The notes: generated from the letters alone by a model not told the origin. Counted from the first letter of the stretch, positions 1 through 7,079 are shown. The stretch is DNA of 22,268 bases from an uncultured Coriobacteriaceae bacterium (GCA_900552935.1 USBN01000024.1:1-22268); one strand, 5' to 3'. Made by a program: numbers and translations.

Positions 1-64
1 ACACCGGGACACCGGGACACCGGGACACCGGGACACCGGGACACCGGGACACCGGGACACCGGC
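1..64. repeat. 8-bp tandem repeat, eight units
   Basis: Seven exact copies of ACACCGGG run head to tail from the first base, followed by an eighth copy that differs only in its last base (ACACCGGC). The array starts at the edge of the sequence, so its true length is unknown. It lies about 50 nt upstream of the luxS start, so it could be an intergenic microsatellite. A low-complexity array at a contig edge is also a common place for an assembly to break or to be extended wrongly. Confidence 0.9.
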
Positions 65-73
65 ACGCCGTAT

Positions 74-94
74 CGTCGCCTGTCGAGGGCGACG
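74..94 (+). promoter_or_regulatory. Hairpin in the luxS leader
   Basis: CGTCGCC (74-80) and GGCGACG (88-94) form a perfect 7-bp stem with a 7-nt loop. It ends just before the GGGAAAGGA ribosome binding site (96-104) of luxS. It could influence ribosome access, but there is no T-tract and no known riboswitch signature, so its function is unknown. Confidence 0.4.
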
Positions 95-111
95 TGGGAA
101 AGGACAGTCAC

Positions 112-603
112 ATGGAGCGCATCGCGAGCTTCTCCGTCAACCACCTTCTGCTCGAGCCGGGCATCTATGTGAGCCGCATTGACCGTGATCCTGCGAGCGG
201 CATGGCGGTCACCACGTTCGACCTGCGCCTCACCGCCCCCAATGACGAGCCCGTCATGAACACGGCGGAGTGCCACACCATCGAGCACCTGGGCGCGACC
301 TTCCTGCGCAACCATGCCGAGTGGGCCCCGCGTGTCGTCTACTTTGGTCCGATGGGCTGCCGCACGGGCTTCTACCTCGTGGTCTTTGGCGAGGTCTCCT
401 CCGAGGAGATTCTGCCGCTCGTCCGCGAGATGTTCGAGTTCGTCCGCGACTTCGAGGGCGAGATTCCGGGTGCCAGGCCCGAGGAGTGCGGCAACTACCT
501 CGACCAGAACCTCGGTATGGCCAAGTGGCTCGCCGCGCGCTACCTCGAGCGCGACCTCGACGGTATTGGCGAGGCACACCTCAACTATCCCACGTGCGAG
601 TAG
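112..603 (+). CDS. luxS: S-ribosylhomocysteine lyase LuxS
   Basis: LuxS cleaves S-ribosylhomocysteine to homocysteine and DPD, the precursor of the autoinducer AI-2. It belongs to the activated-methyl cycle and acts in the cytoplasm as a metal-dependent homodimer. The 163-residue product has the usual family length. It shows the metal-binding HTIEH motif (H55, H59), the catalytic cysteine in GPMGCRTGFYL (C83) and the third metal ligand in EECGNY (C126). The ATG at 112 is preferred because GGGAAAGGA lies 7 nt upstream and the protein then starts with the typical MERIASFSVNH. A GTG at 94 would put this ribosome binding site inside the coding region. A strong hairpin 66 nt past the stop (669-702) may be its terminator. 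The identification is near certain. Whether AI-2 signalling or only methyl-cycle detoxification is the main role cannot be read from sequence. Confidence 0.96.
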   Translation: MERIASFSVNHLLLEPGIYVSRIDRDPASGMAVTTFDLRLTAPNDEPVMNTAECHTIEHLGATFLRNHAEWAPRVVYFGPMGCRTGFYLVVFGEVSSEEILPLVREMFEFVRDFEGEIPGARPEECGNYLDQNLGMAKWLAARYLERDLDGIGEAHLNYPTCE

Positions 604-620
604 GCTGGACCCAAGCTAGC

Positions 621-1127
621 GTGTCCGACTATCAGCATATAGATCACGGCTTCGAGCCTGTTTATGACGAAAGCTCCCGAGTCCTTGTGCTCGGGAGCTT
701 TCCTAGCGTGCTGTCGCGCGCGAATGACTTCTACTATGGCAATCCGCAGAACCGCTTCTGGCGCGTCATGGCCGCCTGCCTGGGTGAGCCCACGCCCGCG
801 TCCATAGCCGAGAAGCGCGGGATGCTGCTTGCGCATGGCGTCGCCCTCTGGGACGTCATCGCCAGCTGCGACATTCGTGGCTCGAGCGACGCGAGCATCA
901 AGAACGTCGTGCCCGTCGACGTCGCGCGCGTCACGTCCGCGGCGCCCATCGAGGCCATCCTATGCAACGGCGCGACATCGGGGCGGCTTTACCATCGGTA
1001 CCTCGAGGCCATAGCCGGCCGCGCCGCCGTCGTGATGCCCTCGACCAGCCCGGCAAACGCCGCATGGTCGCTCGATCGTCTCACAGGGCGTTGGGCCGAG
1101 GAGCTAGCGGCGCTTGGCGTTCGCTAG
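621..1127 (+). CDS. DNA-deoxyinosine glycosylase (hypoxanthine-DNA glycosylase family)
   Basis: This 168-residue protein looks like the uracil-DNA-glycosylase-superfamily branch that removes hypoxanthine (deaminated adenine) from DNA for base-excision repair. Visible family blocks are VLVLGSFPS (residues 21-29), YYGNPQNRFWRV (38-49), ALWDVIASC (75-83), the GSSDASIKN stretch (87-95), CNG near 116 and PSTSPANA (140-147). The GTG at 621 gives the usual family length, with the first conserved block about 20 residues in. The ribosome binding site before it is weak, so the exact start is less certain than the identity. It lies 17 nt after luxS and could be read from the same transcript, but a 13-bp perfect hairpin at 669-702 sits inside its first 30 codons. 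Its stop codon overlaps the stop of the convergent gene at 1124. Confidence 0.85.
   Translation: MSDYQHIDHGFEPVYDESSRVLVLGSFPSVLSRANDFYYGNPQNRFWRVMAACLGEPTPASIAEKRGMLLAHGVALWDVIASCDIRGSSDASIKNVVPVDVARVTSAAPIEAILCNGATSGRLYHRYLEAIAGRAAVVMPSTSPANAAWSLDRLTGRWAEELAALGVR
669..710 (+). terminator. Terminator-like hairpin inside the glycosylase 5' coding region
   Basis: GAAAGCTCCCGAG (669-681) pairs perfectly with CTCGGGAGCTTTC (690-702) around an 8-nt loop. The arms carry an A-rich base and a short CTTTCC tail, as in an intrinsic terminator, but there is no long T-tract. It lies 66 nt after the luxS stop and within codons 17-28 of the next gene, whose LVLGSF motif is encoded by the second arm. It may attenuate read-through from luxS into the glycosylase gene. 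The stem is seen directly; the termination role is inferred. Confidence 0.5.
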
Positions 1128-1402
1128 CGGCCCTCCTCCGGCTCGACAATACGCGCCTCGAACACGTTGATCGTGTCGACGTCAGGGCAGCAGAAGCGCG
1201 CGCATCCCGGTTCGTTGCCGGGGACGGAACCGCCGTAGCGCAGAATGTCTACGTAGGGAAACGCGACGTGGGCGGCCATGGGGCAGAGCTTGCCGCGCTC
1301 GGTGTCGAAGTCCCAGGTGTCGCCGGGCTTATGCCCGTGGTGGCAGGGGTGGGCGCCGATGCGCTCCGTTAGCGTTATCTGGATGCGGGGTCTGCGAGCC
1401 AT
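1124..1402 (-). CDS. TIGR04076 family small Cys-rich protein
   Basis: This 92-residue protein of unknown function resembles the TIGR04076 family. Features seen are a CHHGHKPGD segment (residues 20-28), LCPMAAHVAFPYVDILRYGG (39-58) and FCCPDVDTINVFEARIV (70-86). The clustered cysteines and histidines suggest metal or Fe-S binding, but no reaction is known to me. The ATG at 1400-1402 is preceded by a strong GAGGAG ribosome binding site. It is the last gene of a leftward trio, 36 nt after the pyridoxal kinase gene, and so is probably co-transcribed with it. Its TAG stop and the TAG of the convergent glycosylase gene share the palindrome CTAG at 1124-1127. Confidence 0.8.
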   Translation of the reverse strand: MARRPRIQITLTERIGAHPCHHGHKPGDTWDFDTERGKLCPMAAHVAFPYVDILRYGGSVPGNEPGCARFCCPDVDTINVFEARIVEPEEGR

Positions 1403-1438
1403 GGGCTCCTCCTCGGGATCGTTGGCATGCGAGTGCTC

Positions 1439-2302
1439 CTAGGCCTGGCCGACCTCGGCAATGCGGTCGAGGTAAAGCTCGATGGGGATGCCCCTGAACT
1501 TGTCTTCGTTGTGCTCGCACCTGACGAGAAGGTTGCGGACGACGTCCATCGCTCGCTGGGTCGACTCGACAAGCCCCGCGCCGCCAAGCATGTCGGCGAT
1601 GAGGACGGCGGAGAAGATGTCGCCCGTGCCGGGGAAGCGTACGGGAACCTCGTCATAGGGGAGAACCACGAGCTCGCTGCCTGCGTCCTCGCTCACGAGC
1701 GTGGTTTGCTCGCCATCCACGGCGCAGCTCGTGACAATGACCCTGGCGGCGCCCAGCCCGTGCATTCCGGCAACGAGCTCCTCGGCCTCCGCGTGTGTCA
1801 GGCACCTTGCCCCCGGAACAGTTCTCTCGCGGAAGAGGCCTGTCAGGAAGGCCGCCTCGGTGAAGTTGGGCATGACGACGTCCGCGCTGCCGCACATCTC
1901 GCGCATGAAGCCAACGGTCGCCTCGGTCACGCCGTTATAGAGCGCACCCTCGTCGCCCATGATCGGGTCGACGAAGACGGTGGCTCCCGTCTCGTGTCGC
2001 GCGCGGCAGAAGTCTGCGACGAGCTTCGTCTGCTCCTCGCTCACCAAAAAGCCCGTCGCCACGGCGTCGAATTCAAAGCCGAGCTTCTCCCAAGCGTCCA
2101 TGGCCCCGCGCATGTAGCCCGTGGTCTCGAGAATGTCGAAGGTGCCGTAGTCGAGCGTGTTGGAGACGAGCGCCGTGGGCAGGTTGAACACCTGATGGTG
2201 CGCGGAGGACAGGATGGGGATCATGGCGGCGAGGGCGACCTTGCCGTAGCCGGCCATATCGTTGACAAGCAGGATGCGCTTGGAATTGGCGTTGTCTGCC
2301 AT
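1439..2302 (-). CDS. pdxK/pdxY-like: Pyridoxal/pyridoxamine kinase (PfkB/ribokinase superfamily)
   Basis: This 287-residue cytoplasmic kinase phosphorylates vitamin B6 vitamers to pyridoxal 5'-phosphate in the salvage route. The N-terminus has the substrate loop VNDMAGYGKVAL (residues 13-24). DPIMGD (112-117) and PNFTEA (145-150) are typical of pyridoxal kinases, and the PGTGDIF block (224-230) carries the catalytic Asp (D228) of the ribokinase fold. Length is normal for the family. The ATG at 2300-2302 has an AAGGAG ribosome binding site a few bases upstream. It is the middle gene of a leftward operon, 62 nt after the nicotinamidase-like gene, and so sits in a cofactor-salvage context (B6 and NAD). 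Assignment between PdxK and PdxY subtypes is not possible by eye. Confidence 0.92.
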   Translation of the reverse strand: MADNANSKRILLVNDMAGYGKVALAAMIPILSSAHHQVFNLPTALVSNTLDYGTFDILETTGYMRGAMDAWEKLGFEFDAVATGFLVSEEQTKLVADFCRARHETGATVFVDPIMGDEGALYNGVTEATVGFMREMCGSADVVMPNFTEAAFLTGLFRERTVPGARCLTHAEAEELVAGMHGLGAARVIVTSCAVDGEQTTLVSEDAGSELVVLPYDEVPVRFPGTGDIFSAVLIADMLGGAGLVESTQRAMDVVRNLLVRCEHNEDKFRGIPIELYLDRIAEVGQA

Positions 2303-2364
2303 GGGAGCTCCTTGGGTCTTGGGCTGTCATGCTTCGTCGTGGGGCGTTTGCGCGGAGTGGGTGA

Positions 2365-2904
2365 TTACTCCTCGATGAGGTCGATCTGACACATACGCAT
2401 GGTGGCGAGGGCCGCCTCGTGGGTCTCCGGCGTGACGCCAGCGCAGAGTTTCGGGTTGACACGGACGGGAACCTCGGGCATGAACGCCTTGATAAGCAGG
2501 GCGTTGCTCACGACGCAGATGTCCGTGCAGAGGCCGCAGAGCTCGATCGAGGCCACTTTGCCGCCGTGGGCATTCTTGTCGAGGAGCCAGGAGGCGAGCG
2601 CGGTGGAGCCAAAGGTGCGCTTCTCGAAGACCTCCGCGTTGCGGGCGCGGCGGATGAGGTCACAGGCAGGGGCGAGCTTCCAGCCTGGCGTCCCCTTGAT
2701 GCAGTGGGGGACGGGGAGGTGCTTGCCCTCCTGTGTTTCGAGGTAGTCGTCGCGGTGGGTGTCATAGGTGAAGACGACGGTTCCTTCGAACGTGCGGGCG
2801 TGCTCTGCGACGTCATTCACGATCGCCGCCGCCTCGGGCGTGCCGAGAGAGCCATCCACGAAGTCATTTTGCATGTCGATGACGAGCAAGTAGTCGCGAG
2901 CCAT
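2365..2904 (-). CDS. pncA-like: Cysteine hydrolase, nicotinamidase/isochorismatase family
   Basis: This 179-residue protein belongs to the isochorismatase-like hydrolases and probably deamidates nicotinamide to nicotinate for NAD salvage. The expected triad is visible: D10 in VIDMQNDFVDGSL, K95 in FEKRTFGST and C130 in the LCGLCTDICVVS block. The DTH metal-type residues (D48, H50) and the HCIKGTPGW segment are also as in nicotinamidases. I chose the ATG at 2902-2904, which follows a GGAG ribosome binding site at 6 nt and gives the usual MxxxLLVIDMQNDF start. A longer reading from 3015 adds 37 residues unlike the family. It is the first gene of the pncA-pdxK-TIGR04076 operon. An alternative is an amidohydrolase of the same fold with another amide substrate. 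Confidence 0.88.
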   Translation of the reverse strand: MARDYLLVIDMQNDFVDGSLGTPEAAAIVNDVAEHARTFEGTVVFTYDTHRDDYLETQEGKHLPVPHCIKGTPGWKLAPACDLIRRARNAEVFEKRTFGSTALASWLLDKNAHGGKVASIELCGLCTDICVVSNALLIKAFMPEVPVRVNPKLCAGVTPETHEAALATMRMCQIDLIEE

Positions 2905-2938
2905 TGCATCTCCTATCGGTGATGGTGTGGGGCACATG

Positions 2939-2965
2939 CAAATGTGCACTTTCGGCTGTGCATTT
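2939..2965. promoter_or_regulatory. Imperfect dyad upstream of the nicotinamidase-like gene
   Basis: AAATGTGCAC near 2940-2949 faces GTGCATTT at 2958-2965, giving an imperfect inverted repeat in the AT-richer stretch before the leftward operon. It includes the hexamer palindrome GTGCAC. It lies 36-62 nt upstream of the chosen start at 2904 and could be an operator. I saw no convincing -35/-10 pair here. Confidence 0.3.
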
Positions 2966-3031
2966 AAACAAGGATAACGCAGGCGAAACCTAAGAAAAGA
3001 ATGGGCGAGAGACACATGCTAAGGATTTCGT

Positions 3032-3067
3032 GTGGCAGGGGCACTTGACGCGTTATAGTAGTCAAGT
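3032..3067 (+). promoter_or_regulatory. Putative ackA promoter with operator dyad
   Basis: A -10-like TATAGT (3054-3059) has GTGGCA (3032-3037) 16 nt upstream as a possible -35. The perfect dyad ACTTGAC (3043-3049) / GTCAAGT (3061-3067) brackets the -10 element with an 11-nt spacer. This arrangement suits a dimeric regulator that would block RNA polymerase. The inverted repeat is certain; the promoter and operator roles are inferred. Confidence 0.45.
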
Positions 3068-3144
3068 TGGAAATCCGCGCGGGCGACTTGCATCGCGCAA
3101 AGGCACGGCGCTAACGGGCGCTTCGTCATGGGGAAGGATCGTAC

Positions 3145-4314
3145 ATGAACGTTCTCGTCATCAACGCAGGCAGCTCCTCGCTTAAGTACCAGCTGCTCGA
3201 CGTCGACACTCGCGAGGTCTACGCCAAGGGCAACTGCGAGCGCATCGGCATCGAGGGCTCCTTCATCGGCCACTCCGAGATGGGTGGCAGCAAGCAGCAG
3301 CTCGACGTTGCCCTGCCTGATCACAAGACGGCCATCAAGCACGTCTTCGAGATTCTTGAGAGCGTTGACAAGCCCATCGACGGCATCGGCCACCGCGTCG
3401 TTCAGGGTGGTTGGTACTTCCCCGAGTCCAAGGTCGTCACCGACGAGACCCTCGCCTGGGTCCGCGAGGTCGCCCCGCTCGCCCCGCTCCACAACTACGC
3501 CGAGGCTGACGTTATCGAGATCTGCCGCGAGATGTTCCCGGAGATCGGCAACGTCATCGTCGCTGACACCTCCTTCCACTACAACATGCCCGCCGAGGCT
3601 CACAACTACGCCCTCCCGAAGGACGTCGTCGACAGCCTGCACATCCGCAAGTACGGCGCCCACGGCACCAGCCACCGCTTCATCTGGCGCACCGTCGACG
3701 AGGTCTCCAACCACACCGCTCACAAGGTCGTGAGCTGCCACCTCGGCTCTGGTGCTTCCCTCTGCGCCATCAAGGACGGCCAGTGCATGGACACCACCAT
3801 GGGTCTCACCCCGCTCGACGGCCTCATCATGGGCACCCGCTGCGGCACCGTTGACCCGGCCACCGTCTTCTACCTCTCCCGCGAGGGCCACTACTCCATC
3901 GACGAGATCGACACGATGATGAACAAGCAGTCTGGCCTCGCCGCCATCTCCGGCGTCTCCAGCGACTGCCGCGACATCGAGGCCGGTGCTGCCGAGGGCA
4001 ACGAGCGCTGCCAGATGGCCATCGACATGTGGAGCTACCGCGTCGCCTCCCAGTTCGCCACCATGGTCCAGGCCATGAACGGCGTTGACACCATGGTCTT
4101 CACCGCTGGCGTTGGCGAGAACTCCGCTCACATGCGCAAGGAGGTCGTGAACCGCCTCGCTTGGATGGGCGTCAAGATCGATGACGACAAGAACGCCGTC
4201 CGCAGCGACGATCCGCGTGAGATCTCCACGCCGGACTCCAGCCTGCACGTCTGGGTCATCCCGACCAACGAGGAGCTCATGATCGCCCTCGACGTCAAGG
4301 CCCTTCTCGGCTAG
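3145..4314 (+). CDS. ackA: Acetate kinase
   Basis: AckA transfers phosphate from acetyl phosphate to ADP, yielding acetate and ATP. It is the ATP-forming last step of acetate fermentation in the cytoplasm. The 389-residue product is close to the usual 395-405. Seen are VINAGSSSLK (residues 5-14), HRVVQGG (83-89, substrate Arg84), DTSFHYNMP (catalytic Asp141), GAHGTSHR (171-178, His173), GTRCGTVDP (Arg232) and the C-terminal TNEELMIA. GGGAAGGA stands about 7 nt before the ATG. The gene stands alone: its usual partner pta is 12.6 kb away on the other strand. A strong hairpin terminator follows at 4345. A possible repressor-type dyad lies at its promoter (3043-3067). Confidence 0.98.
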   Translation: MNVLVINAGSSSLKYQLLDVDTREVYAKGNCERIGIEGSFIGHSEMGGSKQQLDVALPDHKTAIKHVFEILESVDKPIDGIGHRVVQGGWYFPESKVVTDETLAWVREVAPLAPLHNYAEADVIEICREMFPEIGNVIVADTSFHYNMPAEAHNYALPKDVVDSLHIRKYGAHGTSHRFIWRTVDEVSNHTAHKVVSCHLGSGASLCAIKDGQCMDTTMGLTPLDGLIMGTRCGTVDPATVFYLSREGHYSIDEIDTMMNKQSGLAAISGVSSDCRDIEAGAAEGNERCQMAIDMWSYRVASQFATMVQAMNGVDTMVFTAGVGENSAHMRKEVVNRLAWMGVKIDDDKNAVRSDDPREISTPDSSLHVWVIPTNEELMIALDVKALLG

Positions 4315-4344
4315 GAGCCGCGTCTCACATAGACTGCGCCAGGC

Positions 4345-4387
4345 GGGCGGGGGCGGGCTTCGAGGTCCGCCGCCGCCCGATTTGTTT
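4345..4387 (+). terminator. Rho-independent terminator of ackA
   Basis: GGGCGGGGGCGG (4345-4356) and CCGCCGCCGCCC (4367-4378) form a 12-bp GC stem with one mismatch and a 10-nt loop, followed by GATTTGTTT. It lies 30 nt past the ackA stop. Confidence 0.85.
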
Positions 4388-4389
4388 CA

Positions 4390-4440
4390 ACCCAATTACA
4401 CTACTTTTTAGTAGGATTTATAATATCGCGGTAATTGGGT
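4390..4440 (+). promoter_or_regulatory. Promoter of the amino-acid ABC operon inside a perfect 10-bp dyad
   Basis: A consensus -10 TATAAT (4419-4424) has ATTACA (4395-4400) as a -35-like hexamer at 18 nt. ACCCAATTAC (4390-4399) and GTAATTGGGT (4431-4440) are perfect inverted repeats separated by 31 bp, one over the -35 region and one at the expected start of transcription. A smaller stem, CTACT/AGTAG (4401-4414), lies between them. This looks like a two-half-site operator controlling glutamate-type transport; the regulator is unknown. Confidence 0.6.
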
Positions 4441-4506
4441 ACAGTAGGCCCAACATCCCAACCAGCACTCCTATTCTGGGATTCAAGTCATAGGGAAGGA
4501 TTACCC

Positions 4507-5487
4507 ATGAGCAACAGCACCTATAGCAGGCGTCAGTTCATCACCCTCGGCCTCGGTGTCATGGGCGGCACCGCCCTCCTCGGCCTCGCCGGCTGCTCCG
4601 ATGGCCCTGCCGCCGCCTCCGGCGCGGCTGCCACCTCCGGCGCCGCCGCTTCCGCCACCGGCATCGACAAGGACGCCTTCAACGCGCTTGTCGCCTCCGT
4701 CGAGCCCGCCGCCGATGACGTCATCGCCGCCAACCCTTGGGCCTCCGCGATCAAGAGCGCCGGCAAGTTCCGCCTGGGCGCCACCCGCACCTCGACGATC
4801 TTCTCCCAGCTCGACGAGCAGGACGGCAAGGTCTACGGCTTCGACGCCGGCATCTACCTCGGCCTCGTCCGCTATATCCTCGGCGACGAGAACAGCTACG
4901 AGTACACGCAGGTCACCTCTGACACGCGTGAGTCCGTCCTCCAGAACGACACGGTCGACGCCGTCTTCGCCAGCTACACCATCACGGACAAGCGCAAGCA
5001 GGTCATCTCCTTCGCTGGCCCGTACATGAGCACCCAGTACGCCATCCTCGTCCTCGATGGCAACACCGACATCAACTCCGTCGATGACCTCGCCGGCAAG
5101 AAGGTCGCCGTCCAGTCCGGCTCCACTGGCCCCGAGGTCGTTGGTCAGTACGCTCCTGAGGCTGAGATCCAGGAGTTCTCGAAGGACGACGAGTGCCGTG
5201 CCGCCCTCGAGCAGGGCCGCGTTGACGCCTACGTCGTCGACAACACGCTCCAGATGGGCAGCGTCATCAAGAACCCGGGCAAGTACCGCATCGCCGGCGA
5301 GCCGTTCGGCCCCGAGGAGTACCTCGGCATCGGCGTCCAGCTCGACAACACCGACGCCGTCGACTTCATCAACGACTTCCTGAAGAAGTTCGAGGATGAC
5401 GGCAAGTGGGCCGAGCTCTACAAGATCGTCCTCGCCGACCGCTGCGGCATCGACACGGTCCCCGAGCCGCCGGCGCTCGGCGCCTAG
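4507..5487 (+). CDS. Polar amino-acid ABC transporter substrate-binding lipoprotein
   Basis: This 326-residue extracytoplasmic lipoprotein of solute-binding family 3 captures a polar amino acid, probably glutamate, glutamine or aspartate, for the permeases encoded next. The N-terminus has a twin-arginine-like SRRQFI (residues 7-12), a hydrophobic stretch and the lipobox LAGC with Cys30. A low-complexity Ala/Ser/Gly linker follows (34-53). The mature domain shows FRLGATRTSTIF, YGFDAGIYLGLVRYILG, TSDTRESVLQN (Arg that normally binds the amino-acid carboxylate), TITDKRKQVISFAGPY and the hinge segment VDDLAGKKVAVQSGSTG. The ATG at 4507 has GGGAAGGA 8 nt upstream. It is the first and likely most abundant product of the operon, since a hairpin (5553) separates it from the permease genes. 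The exact ligand is not determinable here. Confidence 0.93.
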   Translation: MSNSTYSRRQFITLGLGVMGGTALLGLAGCSDGPAAASGAAATSGAAASATGIDKDAFNALVASVEPAADDVIAANPWASAIKSAGKFRLGATRTSTIFSQLDEQDGKVYGFDAGIYLGLVRYILGDENSYEYTQVTSDTRESVLQNDTVDAVFASYTITDKRKQVISFAGPYMSTQYAILVLDGNTDINSVDDLAGKKVAVQSGSTGPEVVGQYAPEAEIQEFSKDDECRAALEQGRVDAYVVDNTLQMGSVIKNPGKYRIAGEPFGPEEYLGIGVQLDNTDAVDFINDFLKKFEDDGKWAELYKIVLADRCGIDTVPEPPALGA

Positions 5488-5552
5488 GCTCCCATCCAGG
5501 GCGCCGCCTGAGGATGCGCGCCCCGCGCCCTTGGCAAGTCCTTAGATAGTCC

Positions 5553-5590
5553 GGGGCCCTCCGTCCGTCTGGACGGCGGGCCCCTTTCCC
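5553..5590 (+). terminator. Intra-operon terminator/attenuator hairpin
   Basis: GGGGCCCTCCGTCC (5553-5566) pairs with GGACGGCGGGCCCC (5571-5584), 13 of 14 bases, with a 4-nt loop and TTTCCC after it. It sits between the binding-protein gene and the permease genes. Such a stem often lets the binding protein be made in excess, through partial termination or 3'-end protection of its mRNA. Confidence 0.75.
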
Positions 5591-5604
5591 TGTAAGGAGG
5601 TACG

Positions 5605-6264
5605 ATGGGGCTTCCCGAGCTAATCTCCGGATACGGTCCTCTGTACCTGACCGCGCTTCTGACGACGTGGCGCCTCACGCTCGTCTCGTTCGCGCTCGTC
5701 ATGGTGTTCTCCGTGCTCGTAACCGTCATGCGCGTCTCGCCGTTCAAGCCGCTGCGCTTGCTCGGTGATTTCTACGTGCAGATCTTTCGCAACATCCCGG
5801 GAGCGGTTTTGCTGCTCATCGTGGTGTACGCGCTCCCTCACCTGAAGCTCCTGCTCGACTACGAGCCGAGCGTGATCCTCGCGACCGTTCTTCTCGGCAC
5901 GGCGTTTGGCTCTGAGAACTTCATGTCCGGCATCAACACCGTCGGTGTCGGCCAGATCGAGGCGGCGCGCTCCATCGGCCTGTCCTTCGGCCAGATCCTG
6001 CGCAAGATCGTCATCCCTCAGGCCCTGCGCTCCACGGTGCTCCCCATGACGAACCTCTTTATTGCCGTCATGCTCACCACGGCGCTCGGCTCCCAGGTGC
6101 CTATGGCGCCGCAGGAGCTCACGGGCGTGGTCACCTACATCAACACGCGCGAGTCCGCGGGCATCGTGACGTTCTTCGTCTCCGCCGCCGGCTACATCTC
6201 GACCGCTTTGGTGGCGGGCTTCGTTGGCAACGCCATCGATAAGAAGGTCAGGGTGATTCGATGA
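5605..6264 (+). CDS. Polar amino-acid ABC transporter permease (GluC/HisM type)
   Basis: This 219-residue inner-membrane subunit belongs to the HisMQ-type permease family. Hydrophobic segments are seen near residues 10-38, 56-76, 90-110, 147-165 and 187-210. The EAA loop that contacts the ATPase reads EAARSIGLSFGQILRKIVIP (112-131). FRNIPGAVLLLIVVYALP (53-70) is the usual early permease motif. A strong AAGGAGG ribosome binding site precedes the ATG at 5605. Its stop overlaps the start of the second permease (ATGA at 6261-6264), showing translational coupling. Confidence 0.93.
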   Translation: MGLPELISGYGPLYLTALLTTWRLTLVSFALVMVFSVLVTVMRVSPFKPLRLLGDFYVQIFRNIPGAVLLLIVVYALPHLKLLLDYEPSVILATVLLGTAFGSENFMSGINTVGVGQIEAARSIGLSFGQILRKIVIPQALRSTVLPMTNLFIAVMLTTALGSQVPMAPQELTGVVTYINTRESAGIVTFFVSAAGYISTALVAGFVGNAIDKKVRVIR

Positions 6265-7079
6265 GCGCAAAGACGATGAGGGACGCCCTCTACGAGGAAC
6301 CGGGTCCCAAGACGCGCAGGAAGATGTTCATCGGTACGGTCGTCTCCCTCGTGCTGCTCGTTGCCCTCGCGGCGTGGGTGGTGTATCGCTTCTGGGTTAC
6401 CGGCCAGCTCTCTGCCAGGTACTGGGAGCTCTTCTCCTGGCGCACGACGTGGCGCTTCCTGCTCAAGGGTCTTGAGGGCACGTTTGCCGTCGCGCTCACC
6501 GCCGCGGCGCTCTCGCTCGTTCTCGGCATGCTGCTCATGCTTGGGCGCACGAGCCACTTCCGCGTCCTGAGCGCCGTCTGCGCCGTGCTCACCAACGTGC
6601 TTCGTGGCGTCCCCAGCCTGCTGTTCATCTACTTCTTCTTCTTTGCCATGCCTAACCTCGGCATCAAGATGCCTGCGTTCTGGATGCTCTGCATCCCGGT
6701 GACGCTCGCCGCTTCCGGCGTCCTCGCGGAGGTCTTCCGCGCTGGCGTCAACGCCGTGCCGCGCGGCCAGACCGAGGCGGGCCTCTCGATTGGCCTGACT
6801 CGCTGGAAGGTCAAGACGAAGATCGTGCTGCCGCAGGCGATCCGATTCGTCATCCCGTCGCTCATTAGCCAGCTCGTCGTCGTCGTGAAGGACACGGCGC
6901 TCGCCTACGTCGTGAGCTATCCTGACCTCATGCAGAACGCCCAGGTCCTTCGCACGAACTATGACGCGCTCGTATCGACATACCTCGTGGTTGCCGTCAT
7001 CTACATTCTCATCAACAGCCTGATCAACAAGGCTGCGGTCACCGTCTCGCGACGCACCGGCGTCAAGATCATCCGCTAG
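6261..7079 (+). CDS. Polar amino-acid ABC transporter permease (GluD type)
   Basis: This is the second membrane subunit of the transporter, 272 residues, forming a heterodimeric channel with the preceding permease. A longer N-terminal cytoplasmic part with TM1 near residues 22-46 resembles GluD-like permeases. The EAA loop reads TEAGLSIGLTRWKVKTKIVLP (172-192). LTNVLRGVPSLLFIYFFFFAMP is the conserved segment after TM2. The start ATG overlaps the previous stop by 4 nt. The ATPase gene follows 24 nt downstream. Confidence 0.93.
   Translation: MSAKTMRDALYEEPGPKTRRKMFIGTVVSLVLLVALAAWVVYRFWVTGQLSARYWELFSWRTTWRFLLKGLEGTFAVALTAAALSLVLGMLLMLGRTSHFRVLSAVCAVLTNVLRGVPSLLFIYFFFFAMPNLGIKMPAFWMLCIPVTLAASGVLAEVFRAGVNAVPRGQTEAGLSIGLTRWKVKTKIVLPQAIRFVIPSLISQLVVVVKDTALAYVVSYPDLMQNAQVLRTNYDALVSTYLVVAVIYILINSLINKAAVTVSRRTGVKIIR

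Noticed and set aside
1427..2389. 320-residue plus-strand frame over the pyridoxal kinase gene
   Set aside because: It is a shadow; the minus strand carries the GTGD kinase motif and a ribosome binding site.
3019..4248. 409-residue minus-strand frame over ackA
   Set aside because: It shows repetitive Val/Asp/Gly composition typical of antisense to GC-rich genes. It has no motif, and ackA is certain.
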